A stretch of 64,000 nucleotides of DNA from Campanula takesimana (lineage: Eukaryota > Streptophyta > Magnoliopsida > Asterales > Campanulaceae). Under the pieces are notes generated by a model that did not search any database, was not told the origin of the DNA, and was given only the letters and a program-made list of their open reading frames with translations. The translations under genes were made by a program, and so were the position numbers. This document shows, piece after piece, positions 10,085 through 21,621 of the stretch (the stretch's first letter is position 1; each line of letters opens with the position of its first letter). The DNA is taken from positions 641,480 through 705,479 of the forward strand of contig JAOWBW010000268.1 of the NCBI GenBank assembly GCA_026119855.1, read 5' to 3'.

Positions 10085-11703
10085 ATGGGTAAAATTAGGG
10101 AAACCACTACTATTCCTGAGGGTTTTAGATGCTTAGGTTTTATCAATCATCCTGATGAGGAAAGATGTCAGTTCTCTTTGCTAGATGTTGAAACCCTAAA
10201 GAAAAATCACGCCTTTCCTGCAAATGCTGAGTTCTTGGATCCCATCCTTTTATTTTCTTCTGATTTCGTTTCTGATGAGTGGGTATGCTTATTTGAATAC
10301 CCCTTTGTGATAGGTTTGAAGTATCCTTTTCCCCCCTGCTATCACTCGTTTCTTTGAATCCACTAAATTGGCTTACACCCAGCTTATGCCTGTTGGTTGG
10401 AGAGCACTGATAACTTTAGGTAGACTAAGTGAGGAGATTGGGTTGCAGTTTGATCTTGAAGAGTTGGGTTTTTGCTATATCTTGAGGTCTCACGGGAACT
10501 CTAGATATGGATTTAGGGTTAAGAACAAAGCATACAGTTTGGTGGTTAAATCTATGGATAGAGATATGGGTTGAAAAAATAGGTTTTTCTATGTAAAGAA
10601 GAGTAGTTTGATAGGAGGTGAAGGGTTTATTTCTGAGTGGAATAGTCAAGGTAGATTTGTTCTTGTTTCTTAAATGGGTTTGATACTTCCAGAGAACTCT
10701 AATGTGATTTCTTTTGTTTTCATTTTGCAGTTTCCAAGTTGGAGGATCTCTTTCCAAAAAGAGCGGACACACTAGCCATTGTTGAGAAGATTTGTGATTT
10801 ACCACCAAATGGGTGCAAATTTCTTCAGCCTGTCGCGAGCTCATCATCTAAAAGTGGTGAAGAAGGGGGGGGGGGGCAGAAGGTACTGAGGAAGTTGTTG
10901 AGCGTGAACACAAGATGTCGTCAGGTATTTTCTTTGTCATTTTATGACTTGATTTTGATTTGCTTGTTCTGGAATGTTTATGTCTTTTGTCTTTGCAGTT
11001 ACTCGTTCACAATCTGGTTTTGGGGCTAAGGACCTGATGGCAATGGTTCAATGCAAGGTGATTGTTAAAGGTAGCAGACCACCAGTTCCCAAGATGGAAG
11101 CGGGCGAGGAGAAGTCAACTAGAAAAAGGAAGGCCAAGGAGATAGTAGATGTTGAGACTGTTTTTCCAGTTGAGAAAGTGTGTGAGAAGAAGGTAATTCC
11201 GACTTAAGTTGCTTTTTAGCTGAGCTCTGTTTGGTTCTGATCTCAAATTTCTTTTGATAACAGGCGGTCAAGGCTATAAGTCTTTTGGTGAACGAAGTCC
11301 AGGTTTAGAAAGAGAAGGATGAGGCTTCTTTTAAGAAGATGTATAAAGCTGATGAGAGAGCTAAGGTTGCTAAGAAGAAAGTGTATGAGAAGGACAGGGA
11401 AGTTAGGGACATGACCCTCAAGTTGGTGAAGCTGAATCAGGACCATGCCTAGGAGTTTGAGCTTCTTCAGAGCCAATGCATGACTGATGCTGCCAAATCC
11501 TTATTTAAGATAAGGATTTAGATGATCAAGGAACATCAGGCTGGTAAGCATAATGCATGGAATCTTGATGAGGAATACGAGGCTCTAAGAAAGATCACAG
11601 GGGAAGCTGTGGATGTAGAGGAAGTTAACTCCAAGGTGCCAGTTGCTGACAAAGGAGAACAAGTTGGAGAGAACCTGGAGAAGAAGGTTGACGAGGCCAC
11701 CTG
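10085..11703 (+). pseudogene. Multi-exon gene with putative gypsy-type transposase domain (PF04195-like), broken
   Basis: The ATG at 10085 opens a protein that includes VCLFEYPFVIGLKYPFPP, then (after a frame change in a C run near 10330) LMPVGWRALITLGRLSEEIG and LEELGFCYILRSHGNSRYGF. This pattern is known from plant proteins annotated 'transposase (putative) gypsy type'. Likely introns end in TTTGCAG near 10730 and 10998 and ACAG near 11263. Later exons are lysine/glutamate-rich and probably coiled coil. Damage: a TGA where tryptophan is expected near 10571, and TAG codons near 11307, 11450 and 11519. Function of the family is not known. It is probably a transposon-associated gene, now dead. 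Confidence 0.6.
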
Positions 11704-12203
11704 AAAGGTAAGTTTTTATGTTTGGTTGTGTCCTGCAGGGGTTAGTTTCTAAAACAATTTGAATTTGTGTTTTAAAATAGATGGGGTGTCCTATAAAACA
11801 AATAGATTTTTAGGATGCAATTTGGTTTTTTGAACATGGTGGACATGTTTCTGGTTGCACTGTGGTTCTTAACATGTCTTGTGATAGCATGGTTTGAACT
11901 TTTGGATGTTAAGTTTAGTAGGATCAGCTGTTGGATCCTTTTTGGTATTCAGATTGTATGGAACAATGTTTATTTTCCAAGCATAACTTGTTGATGCTGA
12001 TACTTAGAATTTTTTTTGGGTATGTAATAGAATAGAAATAGATTTGGAGGACAACAGGTAGAAGTTGTTTCTTTAGAATGACATCAAACGTAGTAACAGT
12101 AGGAAAGATGTAGCAAGTTGATGCTACAAGATATAATGAAATGTTATGAATTAAATGGAAAGATGTCGAATCTCAAAACTTTGTGTTTGGTAACATGTTA
12201 ATG
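11704..12203. other. Downstream flank of the broken gene, no feature
   Basis: T/G-rich sequence with no frame of note. The last five bases (TAATG) are the left flank of the family-A LTR. Its matching right flank is not in the window. Confidence 0.5.
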
Positions 12204-12384
12204 TGTAGACACCCCATTTTGAACTCAAATTTATGATTACACTACTCTTGTGTCTCGCCTTTGTGTTTGGATGAAAACCCGTTAGTTTCATCATGTTTTG
12301 TTAAATTTCTAACTGACTCCATTAGTCAGGGGCTAAACTGAACAAAGAAATTATAGACAAGGACAAAACAATATTAAAACACTG

Positions 12385-12421
12385 GATGCTCGTACGAAAC
12401 ATCAATGTCTCGTAAGAGATA
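12385..12421. promoter_or_regulatory. Palindrome pair (CTCGTACGA type) in LTR A
   Basis: Two versions of the 16-bp palindrome TGTCTCGTACGAGACA are centred at 12393 and 12413, 20 bp apart. Each has one or two mismatches. The same paired arrangement recurs in the leader at 13347/13368 and 28406/28426. Role unknown; they look like paired protein-binding sites. Confidence 0.6.
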
Positions 12422-12625
12422 TCTCCTCTGTCTGCGGGCATAATCTTCTTTCTTTCTCCGTCCCGATCTCTTGGCCAACACTCTCTTAATCCGGGGAATA
12501 TCTAATAGGAGGCTTCCTAGGTGATTTCCTACTGATTTCCTACCTCCTTTAACCTCTCCAAATAAGGACTCTATTTCCTACTAAACTCAGGACTCCTAGA
12601 CTTGGTCCCTAAGTAATCCAATACC

Positions 12626-12634
12626 TATAAAATA
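12626..12634 (+). promoter_or_regulatory. TATA box of LTR A
   Basis: TATAAAATA within the LTR, about 540 bp before its end. The CT-rich stretch after about 12660 is a plausible transcript start region. Confidence 0.6.
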
Positions 12635-13168
12635 GAGTTCTTTCACCACAAAAAGGGGTTAACAACTCTCTAATCAGTCTCTCTCTCAAGAATCCCATTT
12701 TTCCTCTCCCCTCACTCCAAAACACATCAAAAACTCATTTTTCAAGTCAAAGTCATCACAAAACTCTTGGATCTTCAAGGCCTTAGTCAAGGCCATCAAT
12801 TGGAATCTCAAGAACGCTTCAGGTAAACTCCTACGCTTTTAATCTCTACTTCTCATCTCCTTCTTTGTTTTAGAGTGGTGTAATCCCATCAAAAGGATCA
12901 TTCAAGAGCCTCTCCAATCCATGGAGATGGTCTCGAAGCACATGATCCGACATTCTAATAATTAATTAAATTAATTATTGGTTTTATTTGTTCTTTATTT
13001 GATTAAAAACACCTAAGCAAGACCAATCTTAGATTGGGTGCTCCTTGACCTTCCCAATCCATAACTTAACCCCGAACTCAAGAATCTCACGGTCCGTGTT
13101 CCGTTCAACAACATGGTGGCGACTCACAAATAAAAAAGGTAAAGCGAGGACCTTCTCGGATGCAAACA

Positions 13169-13187
13169 GTGGCGACTCTTCTGGGGA
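13169..13187 (+). other. Primer-binding site, GTGGCGACTC type
   Basis: GTGGCGACTCTTCTGGGGA directly follows the LTR. The same site with small changes follows the LTR of element B (43595) and the inverted A copy (57284-57302). This type is characteristic of Tat/Ogre gypsy elements. From memory it matches a tRNA-Arg, which I cannot check here. Confidence 0.75.
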
Positions 13188-13800
13188 AAATTTAAGTGGT
13201 TTAGACTTGCATACAAATTAGGTGTTTTTAATCTCTGTAATTTTCTGCTAAAAATATGTTTTTTCTGAATTTTTCTTAGAATTTTCGGACTGCTCTTTTT
13301 TTGAATCTGTTCTATCTTGAATCTGGGTTCTAGGAAAGATGTCTCGTACGAGACATCAGATCCCTCGTACGAGGTATCCCTTCTTTGCCAAGAATCTACA
13401 GATCAGTCCCTACACTTCAAACTGCAGAACCATCCCTAAATTTCTAAAAAACTTTAGATCAGTCCCTGCACTTCTAAAACTGCAGATCAGTCCCTGGACC
13501 TAAAAAAAAAGGATACTTTTCTTTGCTTGTTTTACTCTGTCCCATATGTGTAAAAATGATTTATGTCATATACATGCATTGCTTTTGCGCTAACATCTTT
13601 CGCAGCGGAGTATAAAAAAAATGAATAAATTAGGGATGACTACTGTACTCATTCCCTAGTTTATTTTGCACCCATTAATGGGTAATGCAAGCACTGTGAG
13701 TACTTCTATCTCTCTCTTATATATGCTCCTACGTGCTTATGTGCTCTTCCTCTTCTCTAAAATATTTTACAAACTCGAACTACGTTGACCTGAGTCTCTC
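13188..13800 (+). other. Leader of element A, left part
   Basis: Untranslated leader without coding frames. It holds a palindrome pair centred at 13347 and 13368 (21 bp apart), short tandem repeats of the type GATCAGTCCCTGCACTTCTA around 13400-13500, and the 5' half of the CTACG/CGTAG motif at 13775-13800. The copia element inserted inside that motif. The leader resumes at 27546. Confidence 0.7.
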
Positions 13801-15255
13801 TGTTAGGATTCATTGTTAGTTCACCCACCTTAATTTGATTGATCCATGCCACGTGTCTTTTTATGGACTCTAGGACCGCATGTAATGAAGTTTTACTTCA
13901 ATTTTTAGATAAGTCCATTTCTAGTATTTTTAGTTGTCTAGTATAGTTCGGTTGTATCATTAGCGGTTTAGTGCTTCAAACCGTCATCTTGAGACCGCCA
14001 GCATGGAGCCCTTCAGTTTTCATCAAACTGCAGTTTGCATGTTTGATGAAACCGCACATCAAGATCATTCTTCAAACCGCCCCTATGCTTGGTGAAACCG
14101 CAGATCAGTTATTGAAGAAATAAAGAGATGTCATTTATTCCTTAGACAAACATTCCCTTTTTGACCGTAAAAGGATGTTGTTATGTCATGTCAATATAAC
14201 TCTAAGTTAACTTGGAGTTTCTGCAAGGAATGTCGGTTTTTCTATCAGTTTGAATTGTTTACCGTTAGTCCTTTCTGCAACAAAGGACAAATGTCAGGTA
14301 GTGGTGCAACAACTACCTAGGACTACAAGACAAAACCAAGGACGAAAATGACAGCTCAACCAATGGGATTTCGACAACACTGTACCCTTCAGATTTGATT
14401 CAAATCTTTACCCAACGGTCACAAGGGTGCTCTGCCTATAAATAGCCTCCATTATTCAATAATGAAGGTTGCTGAGCTTCAAGAGATTCATTCCCAAGCA
14501 TTCAAGTTTGCTTTGAAGATTTAAACCCAGATATTCATATCTTCAAACCATCTCCATTGCAAACCCAGTTCTTCATCAAAGCTTCAAGCCTAACAACCAT
14601 TCATACTTAGCCTTTACACCGAAAGAATTCTATTTGCTCAACCATCATTTAGATACTTAGAGCATTTGATTTCTTTTCACACACACACCCGATTTATATG
14701 ATCACATAGATTATATACTTCGAAAACACCGGTTGTTATTATAGCTTAGGTTAGACTTATTGTTTAGAGTTTAGATTCATCTTGTAAAACCTCCTCTAAA
14801 TTAATACAAGTCTTATAGCTATTAGAAAATCCTAGACTAACCATCTAGGTAGAGGACTTAGTTCATTTAAGAACGAACCTCTTCAATTTGTGTGTTTGAT
14901 CTTTATTTTCTGTCTTGATATTTATCTTTCTTGTTTGTGGTCTTGAACTTGCTTCCATACACGAAATGACTTGAAAGATGAATTGTGTTTTCCTTTAAAC
15001 TTTAAGTTTAACTATTCTGTTGCATCATAGTGTTTTCTCAACCTGAGTCAAACTTCCTAACTCTTTAACTAACCTATTTGGCCAAACCGCAAACTCCGCT
15101 GTGCATTTTATCAGTTCGGTTCTTGTGCCTTGAACCGCAGTTGGCCAAACTGATAAGTACTCAGTTGATTTTAAGGGTATTTTCGAAAAAGTTTCGGACC
15201 GCTATTCACCCCCCCTCTAGCGGTTCTACACCCTTGTTGCCCTCTGGGACCAACA
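13801..15255 (+). repeat. 5' LTR of the copia element
   Basis: 1455 bp, TGTTAGGATT...GACCAACA. TATAAATA at 14437-14444 is the probable core promoter. The segment 13950-14110 upstream of it has many AACCG or CGGTT words. Confidence 0.93.
14437..14444 (+). promoter_or_regulatory. TATA box, copia 5' LTR
   Basis: TATAAATA, conserved at the same place in the 3' LTR (26726-26733). Confidence 0.75.
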
Positions 15256-15257
15256 AG

Positions 15258-15270
15258 TGGTATCAGAGCC
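15258..15270 (+). other. Primer-binding site, tRNA-iMet
   Basis: TGGTATCAGAGCC, two bases after the 5' LTR. Confidence 0.92.
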
Positions 15271-15319
15271 TATCCACCAAACTTGTTTTTACAAGCTTAA
15301 CCGCTTGGGTGCTGATCCA

Positions 15320-16540
15320 ATGGCAAACACAAACACCCATATGATGCAAAAATCCAATTCAAATCACTTACCGATTCTGGATGAAGATAGTTTTATTTTT
15401 TGGAAAGATAGGATGATGAAGCACATGATTTCATGTGATCGTAGACTGTGGACTGCAGTTACTGATGGACCATATGTTCCTATGAAAGCTAATCCTCGTG
15501 CAGGAACCGCAGGAGAAGAAGCTGAAGTTAAGAAATTAGAAAGTGAATGGACTGATGCAGACCGCATCAATGTGGATTTTGATGGAAGAGCTATGTCCAT
15601 GCTAGTTTCAGCTATTGACCTGAGGACTCATTCTAAGGTGCTTCACTGCAAAACCGCAAAGGCTACCTGGGATGCTATAGTTGACTTTCTGGAAGGAGAT
15701 TCAGATACCAAGAAGAACCGCCTCTATCAACAGAGAAGACTCTTTGACTATTTTGTTAAAGATCCTAAGGAATCTCTTAGACAATGCTATGAGAGGTTTA
15801 TTGATATTGTTAATGTTTGTTTTTCTCTTGGACATGTCTATTCTAATACAGATTTAAACATGAGATTCATGCAAGCACTTGGTAGCAAATGGCTGATCAA
15901 AACTACTAACATTGAAGACAACAAGGACTTGGAAGCTCTTGATCTTCGACACTTGTATGCCATGCTGAAGGTTTTTGAATTTAAGCTTGAAGAGGTCCAT
16001 GAAACCGAAAGCAGATTTAAGACCCTCTCTCTAGCTGCATTCAACAATACCTCATCTCTTGTCTACAATCCAGACCATCATCAAACCGCTCTTCACCCCC
16101 ACTTGCAAACCGCTTCTCCTGACCAAAATGTTCCTAGATATAATCCTCAAACCGCACCTTCTGAATATTACCAACAGTCTCACCAATCCTATCCTCAATC
16201 ACATCAACCATATCCTCAATCTTATCAATCTTATCAGCAGTCTCATCAATCCTACACTCCTCCTCAAAGTTCGTATGCTCAGAGTGTAGGATCACAATCC
16301 TCAAGTTCTACTCAAGTTGATTTTGATGAAATGGATGATGAAGAATTTGCTTTGTATGTGAAGAAATACACCAAGTTCAGGAAAAACAATAGATCTCAAT
16401 TTCCATCCAAAGGCCCAGCAAAGTTTGTCCCTCCAACTAGATTCAACAAAACTGTAGATCCCAAGACTAGGGATGACTTGGTTTGTTATAACTGCAGACA
16501 ACCAGGACACTTTGCTTCAAGTTGTCCCAAACCGAGGTAT
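15320..16540 (+). CDS. gag: Copia Gag (capsid and zinc knuckle)
   Basis: I take the start at the ATG of MANTNTHM (15320) because the earlier in-frame ATG at 15257 overlaps the primer site. The capsid region has FWKDRMMKHMISCD, TAKATWDAIVDFLEG and SLRQCYERFIDIVN, as in copia Gag of the UBN2 type. A glutamine/serine/tyrosine-rich linker follows (about residues 265-350), then the knuckle CYNCRQPGHFASSC near 16484-16525. Gag packages element RNA into particles. The frame runs out at 16603, but family-like sequence continues in another frame from about 16540, so a one-base frame change lies near 16530-16548. Confidence 0.85.
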
Positions 16541-17717
16541 GAAGCCGCAAGCAAAGAAACCATTCAACAAGAAATTCGTGAAAAGAAGAGGAATGGTAGC
16601 TGACCAAGGAGATCAACCGCTAACATGGATGGGTTCAGACTCAGATGAAAGTGATGATGAAAAAACTGCTAATCTCTATCTCATGGGATTTGAAGAAAGA
16701 ATTGAAATTGACGAAAGCCTTCCACTGCCAAAACAACAAATGAAGTCAGTTTCACCTAAGACTCCTGAGGCTAGATCAAGCAGAGCTCCTACAACACCAA
16801 ACTACACTCCCGAGGTTCAAGCAGACCAAAGTCATGATGATCAGGTACTAGAACGTGCAAATATTATATGTCAACAACACACTGTACTTAAAAAGGCATA
16901 TAAACTAATGGCTGCGGAACTTGAAGAATCCCAACGTGTATGTAAATCCCACAAGGAGGAAATTGAAAATCTCAAGCTCCAAATTGCTGGGATATCTACT
17001 ATTGTGGATGAAAACCGCTATCTGAAGGACAGAACCGAGGTACTTCTCACCCAAATCCATGATCTTACCGTACAAAGGGATGACCTCCAAAAAGTGACCG
17101 ATGTATGGACTAAGTCTGGTGTCACCGTGGAACAAATCCTAAATTCACAAATTCCTACTTCGGATAAAAGTGGATTGGGGTTTAAAACCGATGATGGGTG
17201 TAAGTGTCCTTGTCTCTGTGCTGAAGGTGGTGTGAAACCTACTGAACAAACCAAAGAAATACCTAAGGTTAATCATGCTGGTAAAAAGGGCTCAATACAA
17301 GAAATTAAAAGACAAAATTATTTCTTTGAGTACCCTAAAAACCAGACTGGGAGAGATTCAAAGTGGAAAGAGAAATCCATAGCGGCTGAGGCAACCAAGG
17401 AAGTATTGAGTGATGAAACCGCTCCTAGTCGGTTTAAGGAAATTCCTATCATTTTCCCTAAAGCCGCACCTAAGAGGAAGGTTGAGCTCAAGAAGGTAAT
17501 CTTTGTTAAAGCCAAAACCGCTGACCCAGTAAAACATGAGAAACCGAAGGTCAGTAAAGGGTTTGTAAAACCGGAACCAAAACCTGGATTTATTCATTGT
17601 GCTATTTGTGCTGATTTTGGTCATAGTGCTGGTCATTGTCTTTTAAGATTCACACCCAATGCCAAGGGACGTAAAAATCCTAAGGTCAAACAAGTGTGGG
17701 TCCCAAAAAGCTGCTAA
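16541..17717 (+). CDS. Gag C-terminal extension with coiled coil and second zinc motif
   Basis: About 390 codons in the frame after the gag shift. It contains an acidic patch (GSDSDESDDE), a predicted coiled coil with ERANIICQQHTVLKKAYKLM and ENLKLQIAG, and a late cysteine/histidine cluster, CAICADFGHSAGHC, near 17600-17640. It ends VKQVWVPKSC with TAA at 17715. Long Gag extensions of this sort are known in SIRE-type elements. The second C-H cluster is CX2CX4HX4C-like with spacing that would allow zinc binding. Its role is not known to me. Confidence 0.7.
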
Positions 17718-17755
17718 CCCTAGGACCCAAGGAATAAGGGGGACCGAAACCTTTC

Positions 17756-20700
17756 ATGTTTATTTTTCAGATTTCATGTTTTATGGCTGGAACCGCTAAG
17801 AAGAAGAAGGATCTCTGGTATTTGGATAGTGGATGCTCACGACACATGACTGGAGATTCCGAACTACTCTGCAGTTTCATCCAAATGAAAGGTCCCCCAG
17901 TAGTGTTTGGTAACAACAAGAAAGGAGAAACAGTAGGATATGGAGCAATCAAAAGAGGAAAGGTGACTATTGAAAACGTGTCACTAGTAGAAGGACTCAA
18001 GCACAACCTTCTCTCCATATCTCAGTTTTGTGACAAAAGAATGAACTGAATCTTCACATCAACTAGCTGTTATATCAAAGATGCTTCCTCTGAAGTCACT
18101 CTACTGACTGGCAACAGAACATGTGATGTTTATATGATAGATTTAAGCAATATTGTTTCTATTGCTGACCTCTGTTTTGTAGCAAAAAATATAAGTGAAA
18201 GCAGCTGGTTATGGCATAAGCGGCTCAGCCACTTGAACTTCAAGTATCTAGCAAAACTGCACAGGGATGGTCTAGTAAAAGGACTACCCAAAGTGGCTGA
18301 CCATCATGATGAAAAGTGTAAAGCATGCCAGCTTGGAAAGCAGCCCAAACAGTCATTTCCTAATAAAACCGCTCCTTCAACGAACCGCTGTTTGCAACTG
18401 CTGCACATGGATTTATTTGGACCTATCCCAACCGCCAGTATTAGAGGAAACCGCAATACACTTGTGGTGGTTGATGATTATTCAAGATATACTTGGGTGG
18501 AAATGATGGCCTCTAAAGATGATACTTATGGCATCGTAACTGCTCTCTTTAGACAGCTCCAAACTTAGAAATTGGATGACATTGTTGCCGTGCGTTCAGA
18601 TAATGGAACTGAATTCACAAACAATGGTGTTGCCCAATATTGTGATGATCATGGAATTGATCATAACTTCTCTGCCGCTGGGGTTCCACAACAGAATGGA
18701 GTTGTAGAAAGAAAGAACAGGACTTTGATTGAAGCCGGGAAGACAATGATTGCAGAAGCAAAGCTTCCCAAATACTTCTGGGCCGAAGCCGTCAATACCG
18801 CATGTTTCACCCAGAACCGCTCCCTAATCATCAAAGTTCACAACAAGACTCCTTATGAATTGTGGCGAGGCAGATCACCCAACATTGCCTTCTTCAAAAT
18901 ATTTGGATGCAAGTGCTACATCTTGTACAATGGCAAAGAGCATCGAGGTAAATTTGATGCTAAGGCCGATGAAGGTATTTTTGTTGGTTATTCAAAACAC
19001 TCCAAAGCTTTTCGTTGTTTCAATAAGACATCTTTAAAAATTGTAGAATCAGTCCATGTTACATTTGATGAACATAATATTCTTGAGCCACATATGGATC
19101 CAAATGTTGCTGATGATTTTAGTGGTTTTGAGACAGGTACATCATACCATAATCATGCAACCGCAAATGACCAACCTACTCAAACCGCTCCATCAGGTTC
19201 TTCAGCCGCTCCAAATCAAACCGAAGGTTTTGCTGTAGAACCGCATTCTTCTGATCCCATTCAAACCGTTGATCCAGTTCCAAACATCACCTTCAATGAA
19301 GATTTCAATGAATATCAAGAAGAGCCTCCTCTGGAAAATCTTCAAGAAATAGTGGTTCATGAAGACCTCCCTCCAGAAATCAATGAACATAGAGACCATC
19401 CAACAACTAATGTTATAGGTCCTATCAGTTCTGGTGTTCAGACAAGAGGAAGCTTAACTCATAGGGATAACCACAGTTTGTTCTCAACCGCACTGTTATC
19501 TCAGATGGAACCGAAGAAGGTATATGAAGCTCTAAGTGATCCAAGTTGGGTAGCTGCAATGCAAGAAGAGCTCAATCAGTTTGAAAGATGCAGAGTTTGG
19601 ACTCTAGTTCCAAGGCCCAGAGATCATACTGTAATTGGAACAAAATGGGTATACAGAAATAAGATGGATGAAAATGGTACTATTACAAGAAACAAAGCAA
19701 GGTTGGTTGCTCAGGGTTATAGGCAAGAAGAAGGGATTGATTATGATGAAACCTTTGCCCCTGTAGCCAGACTTGAAGCCATTAGATTGTTCCTGGCTTA
19801 TGTCTCCTTCAAGAAATTCAAGTTATATCAAATGGATGTGAAGAGTGCATTTCTGAATGGTGAACTACAAGAAGAAGTTTACGTAGCTCAACCGCCAGGA
19901 TTTGAAGACAACAAATATCCCAATCATGTCTTCAAGCTCAAGAAGGCCTTGTATGGACTCAAACAAGCTCCAAGAGCATGGTATGACACTCTATCTAAAT
20001 TTCTTATTGAACAAGGCTTCTCTAAAGGTAAAATTGATACAACCTTATTTATTGCTAAACACAAAGGTCATTCATTATTAGTTCAAATATATGTTGATGA
20101 TATTATTTTCGGTTCTACTAATGAGACTATGTGTGTTAAGTTTGAGAAGCTTATGAAAGGTAAATTTGAGATGAGTATGATGGGAGAATTGACATTCTTT
20201 CTTGGACTCCAAATCAAGCAATGTCATGATGGAATCTTTATCAACCAAGCCAAATATACCAAAGATTTGATCAAGAAATTTGGGCTTGAAACTGCTAAGC
20301 CAGTTGATACCCCAATGCAAAAGGCCTGCAGTTTGGATCAAGATGAACGAGGTAAGAAAGTTGATCAGACTCTCTACCGAGGTATGATTGGTTCTTTACT
20401 TACTTAACTGCTAGTAGGCCGGATATCATGTTCAGTGTTTGTGTTTGTGCTAGATTTCAAGCTGACCCTAGAGAATCTCATCTTATTGCTGTTAAAAGAA
20501 TTATTAGATACTTATGTGGATCTGTTAACCTTGGACTTTGGTACTCCAAAGAATCTTCATTTGATCTATTAGGTTATTCAGATGCTGACTTTGCAGCATG
20601 TAAGATAAGCAGAAAGAGCACAAGTGGTACTTGTCAGTTCATTGGAACCCGACTTGTATCATGGTTCAGCAAAAAACAAGCATCGGTTTCAGTCTCAACC

Positions 20701-21010
20701 GCTGAAGCTGAATATATTGCGGCTGGAAGCTATTGCTCTCAAATTCTCTGGATGAAACAGCAGTTGGAAGACTATGAAGTATTTGAGAAGAACTGCCCTA
20801 TCTACTGTGATAGCACTGCAGCAATATCAATCTCCAACAATCAGTACAACACTAAAAACCAAGCACATTGACATAAGATATCATTTCCTCAAAGATCATG
20901 TTGAAAAGAAGAACATTTTTCTAGCAAATGTGGGAACCGACGATCAAATTGCAGATATTCTCACCAAACCGCTTGAAAATTCTAGGTTCTTTCATTTACG
21001 AGGAGAAAGG
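17756..21010 (+). pseudogene. pol: Copia Pol polyprotein (PR-INT-RT-RNaseH), damaged
   Basis: Domains in order: aspartic protease WYLDSGCSRHMTG (near 17815); integrase zinc region WHKRLSHLNF and core LLHMDLFGP (near 18400), VRSDNGTEF and PQQNGVVERKNRT; reverse transcriptase from KWVYRNKMDENG through FAPVARLEAIR to the catalytic YVDDIIFGS (near 20090); RNase H from GYSDADFAACK to STAEAEYIAA and the ending IADILTKPLE. Damage: TGA at 18047, TAG at 18566, a frame change with stop at 20405 and another near 20850. All catalytic motifs remain readable, so decay is recent. Confidence 0.88.
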
Positions 21011-21621
21011 GTATGCTGGAACTTACTTAATATAATTCATACCTATTTATTCTTGTTCTAATAATTTTTGTTAAGTATTTTGGCTCTATTAAGAAACTGC
21101 AAATAGCTTGCGGTTCAATAGACAAAACCGCAACAAGATGGTTCGGTTAAAGATTCCACTCAAACCGAAGAGTCAAGTAGAATAATTTCAGTTTTGTCCA
21201 AACCGAATTGTCAAAGCAAGGTTTCGGTTTTTATACTGAAACCGAAGACAGATCTGGAAGATATCGGTTTCACCTAAACCGATAATGAGGAAAAGGTAAG
21301 TCGGTTACGAAAAACCGCTCAGGTATGAAATTGCATTTTAGTCCCTACTTTATGTCACTTTATTCGTTAAGGACCTTTTTGCAATTATCTCTGCCGCATT
21401 GAATGCGAATCGACAGGTACACTGACGGTTGAGTTTCCTTCAGCCGTCATGCCCGCTCCACTACCCGAGGTGGTTAATTGAGTATAAAAGACAAACCATT
21501 TTTCAATTTATCTTTTTACCTTCTTACTCTTTTTAGCAAAAACCCCTTCTCTCTCCTCTGTACGCACTCATCTCTCTCTCTCTGTTCTAACTCAAATTCT
21601 CTTACTTAAACAAAATTTTTA
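21011..21621 (+). other. Spacer between pol and the extra 3' region
   Basis: Non-coding, dense in AACCG words (for example around 21110-21310). A CT-rich stretch at 21540-21600 precedes the ATG at 21622 and might be a promoter or 5' leader of the extra transcript. Confidence 0.5.

Larger units (their letters stand above)
12204..13168 (+). repeat. 5' LTR of Tat/Ogre-like element, family A
   Basis: 965 bp from TGTAGACACCCC to GATGCAAACA, immediately followed by a Tat/Ogre-type primer site. A partial inverted copy of the same LTR lies at 57303-57695. The LTR holds a TATA box at 12626-12634 and a pair of palindromes around 12393 and 12413. Confidence 0.85.

Noticed and set aside
15257..15319. 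Earlier in-frame ATG as gag start
   Set aside because: It overlaps the primer-binding site; the ATG at 15320 begins the family-like sequence.
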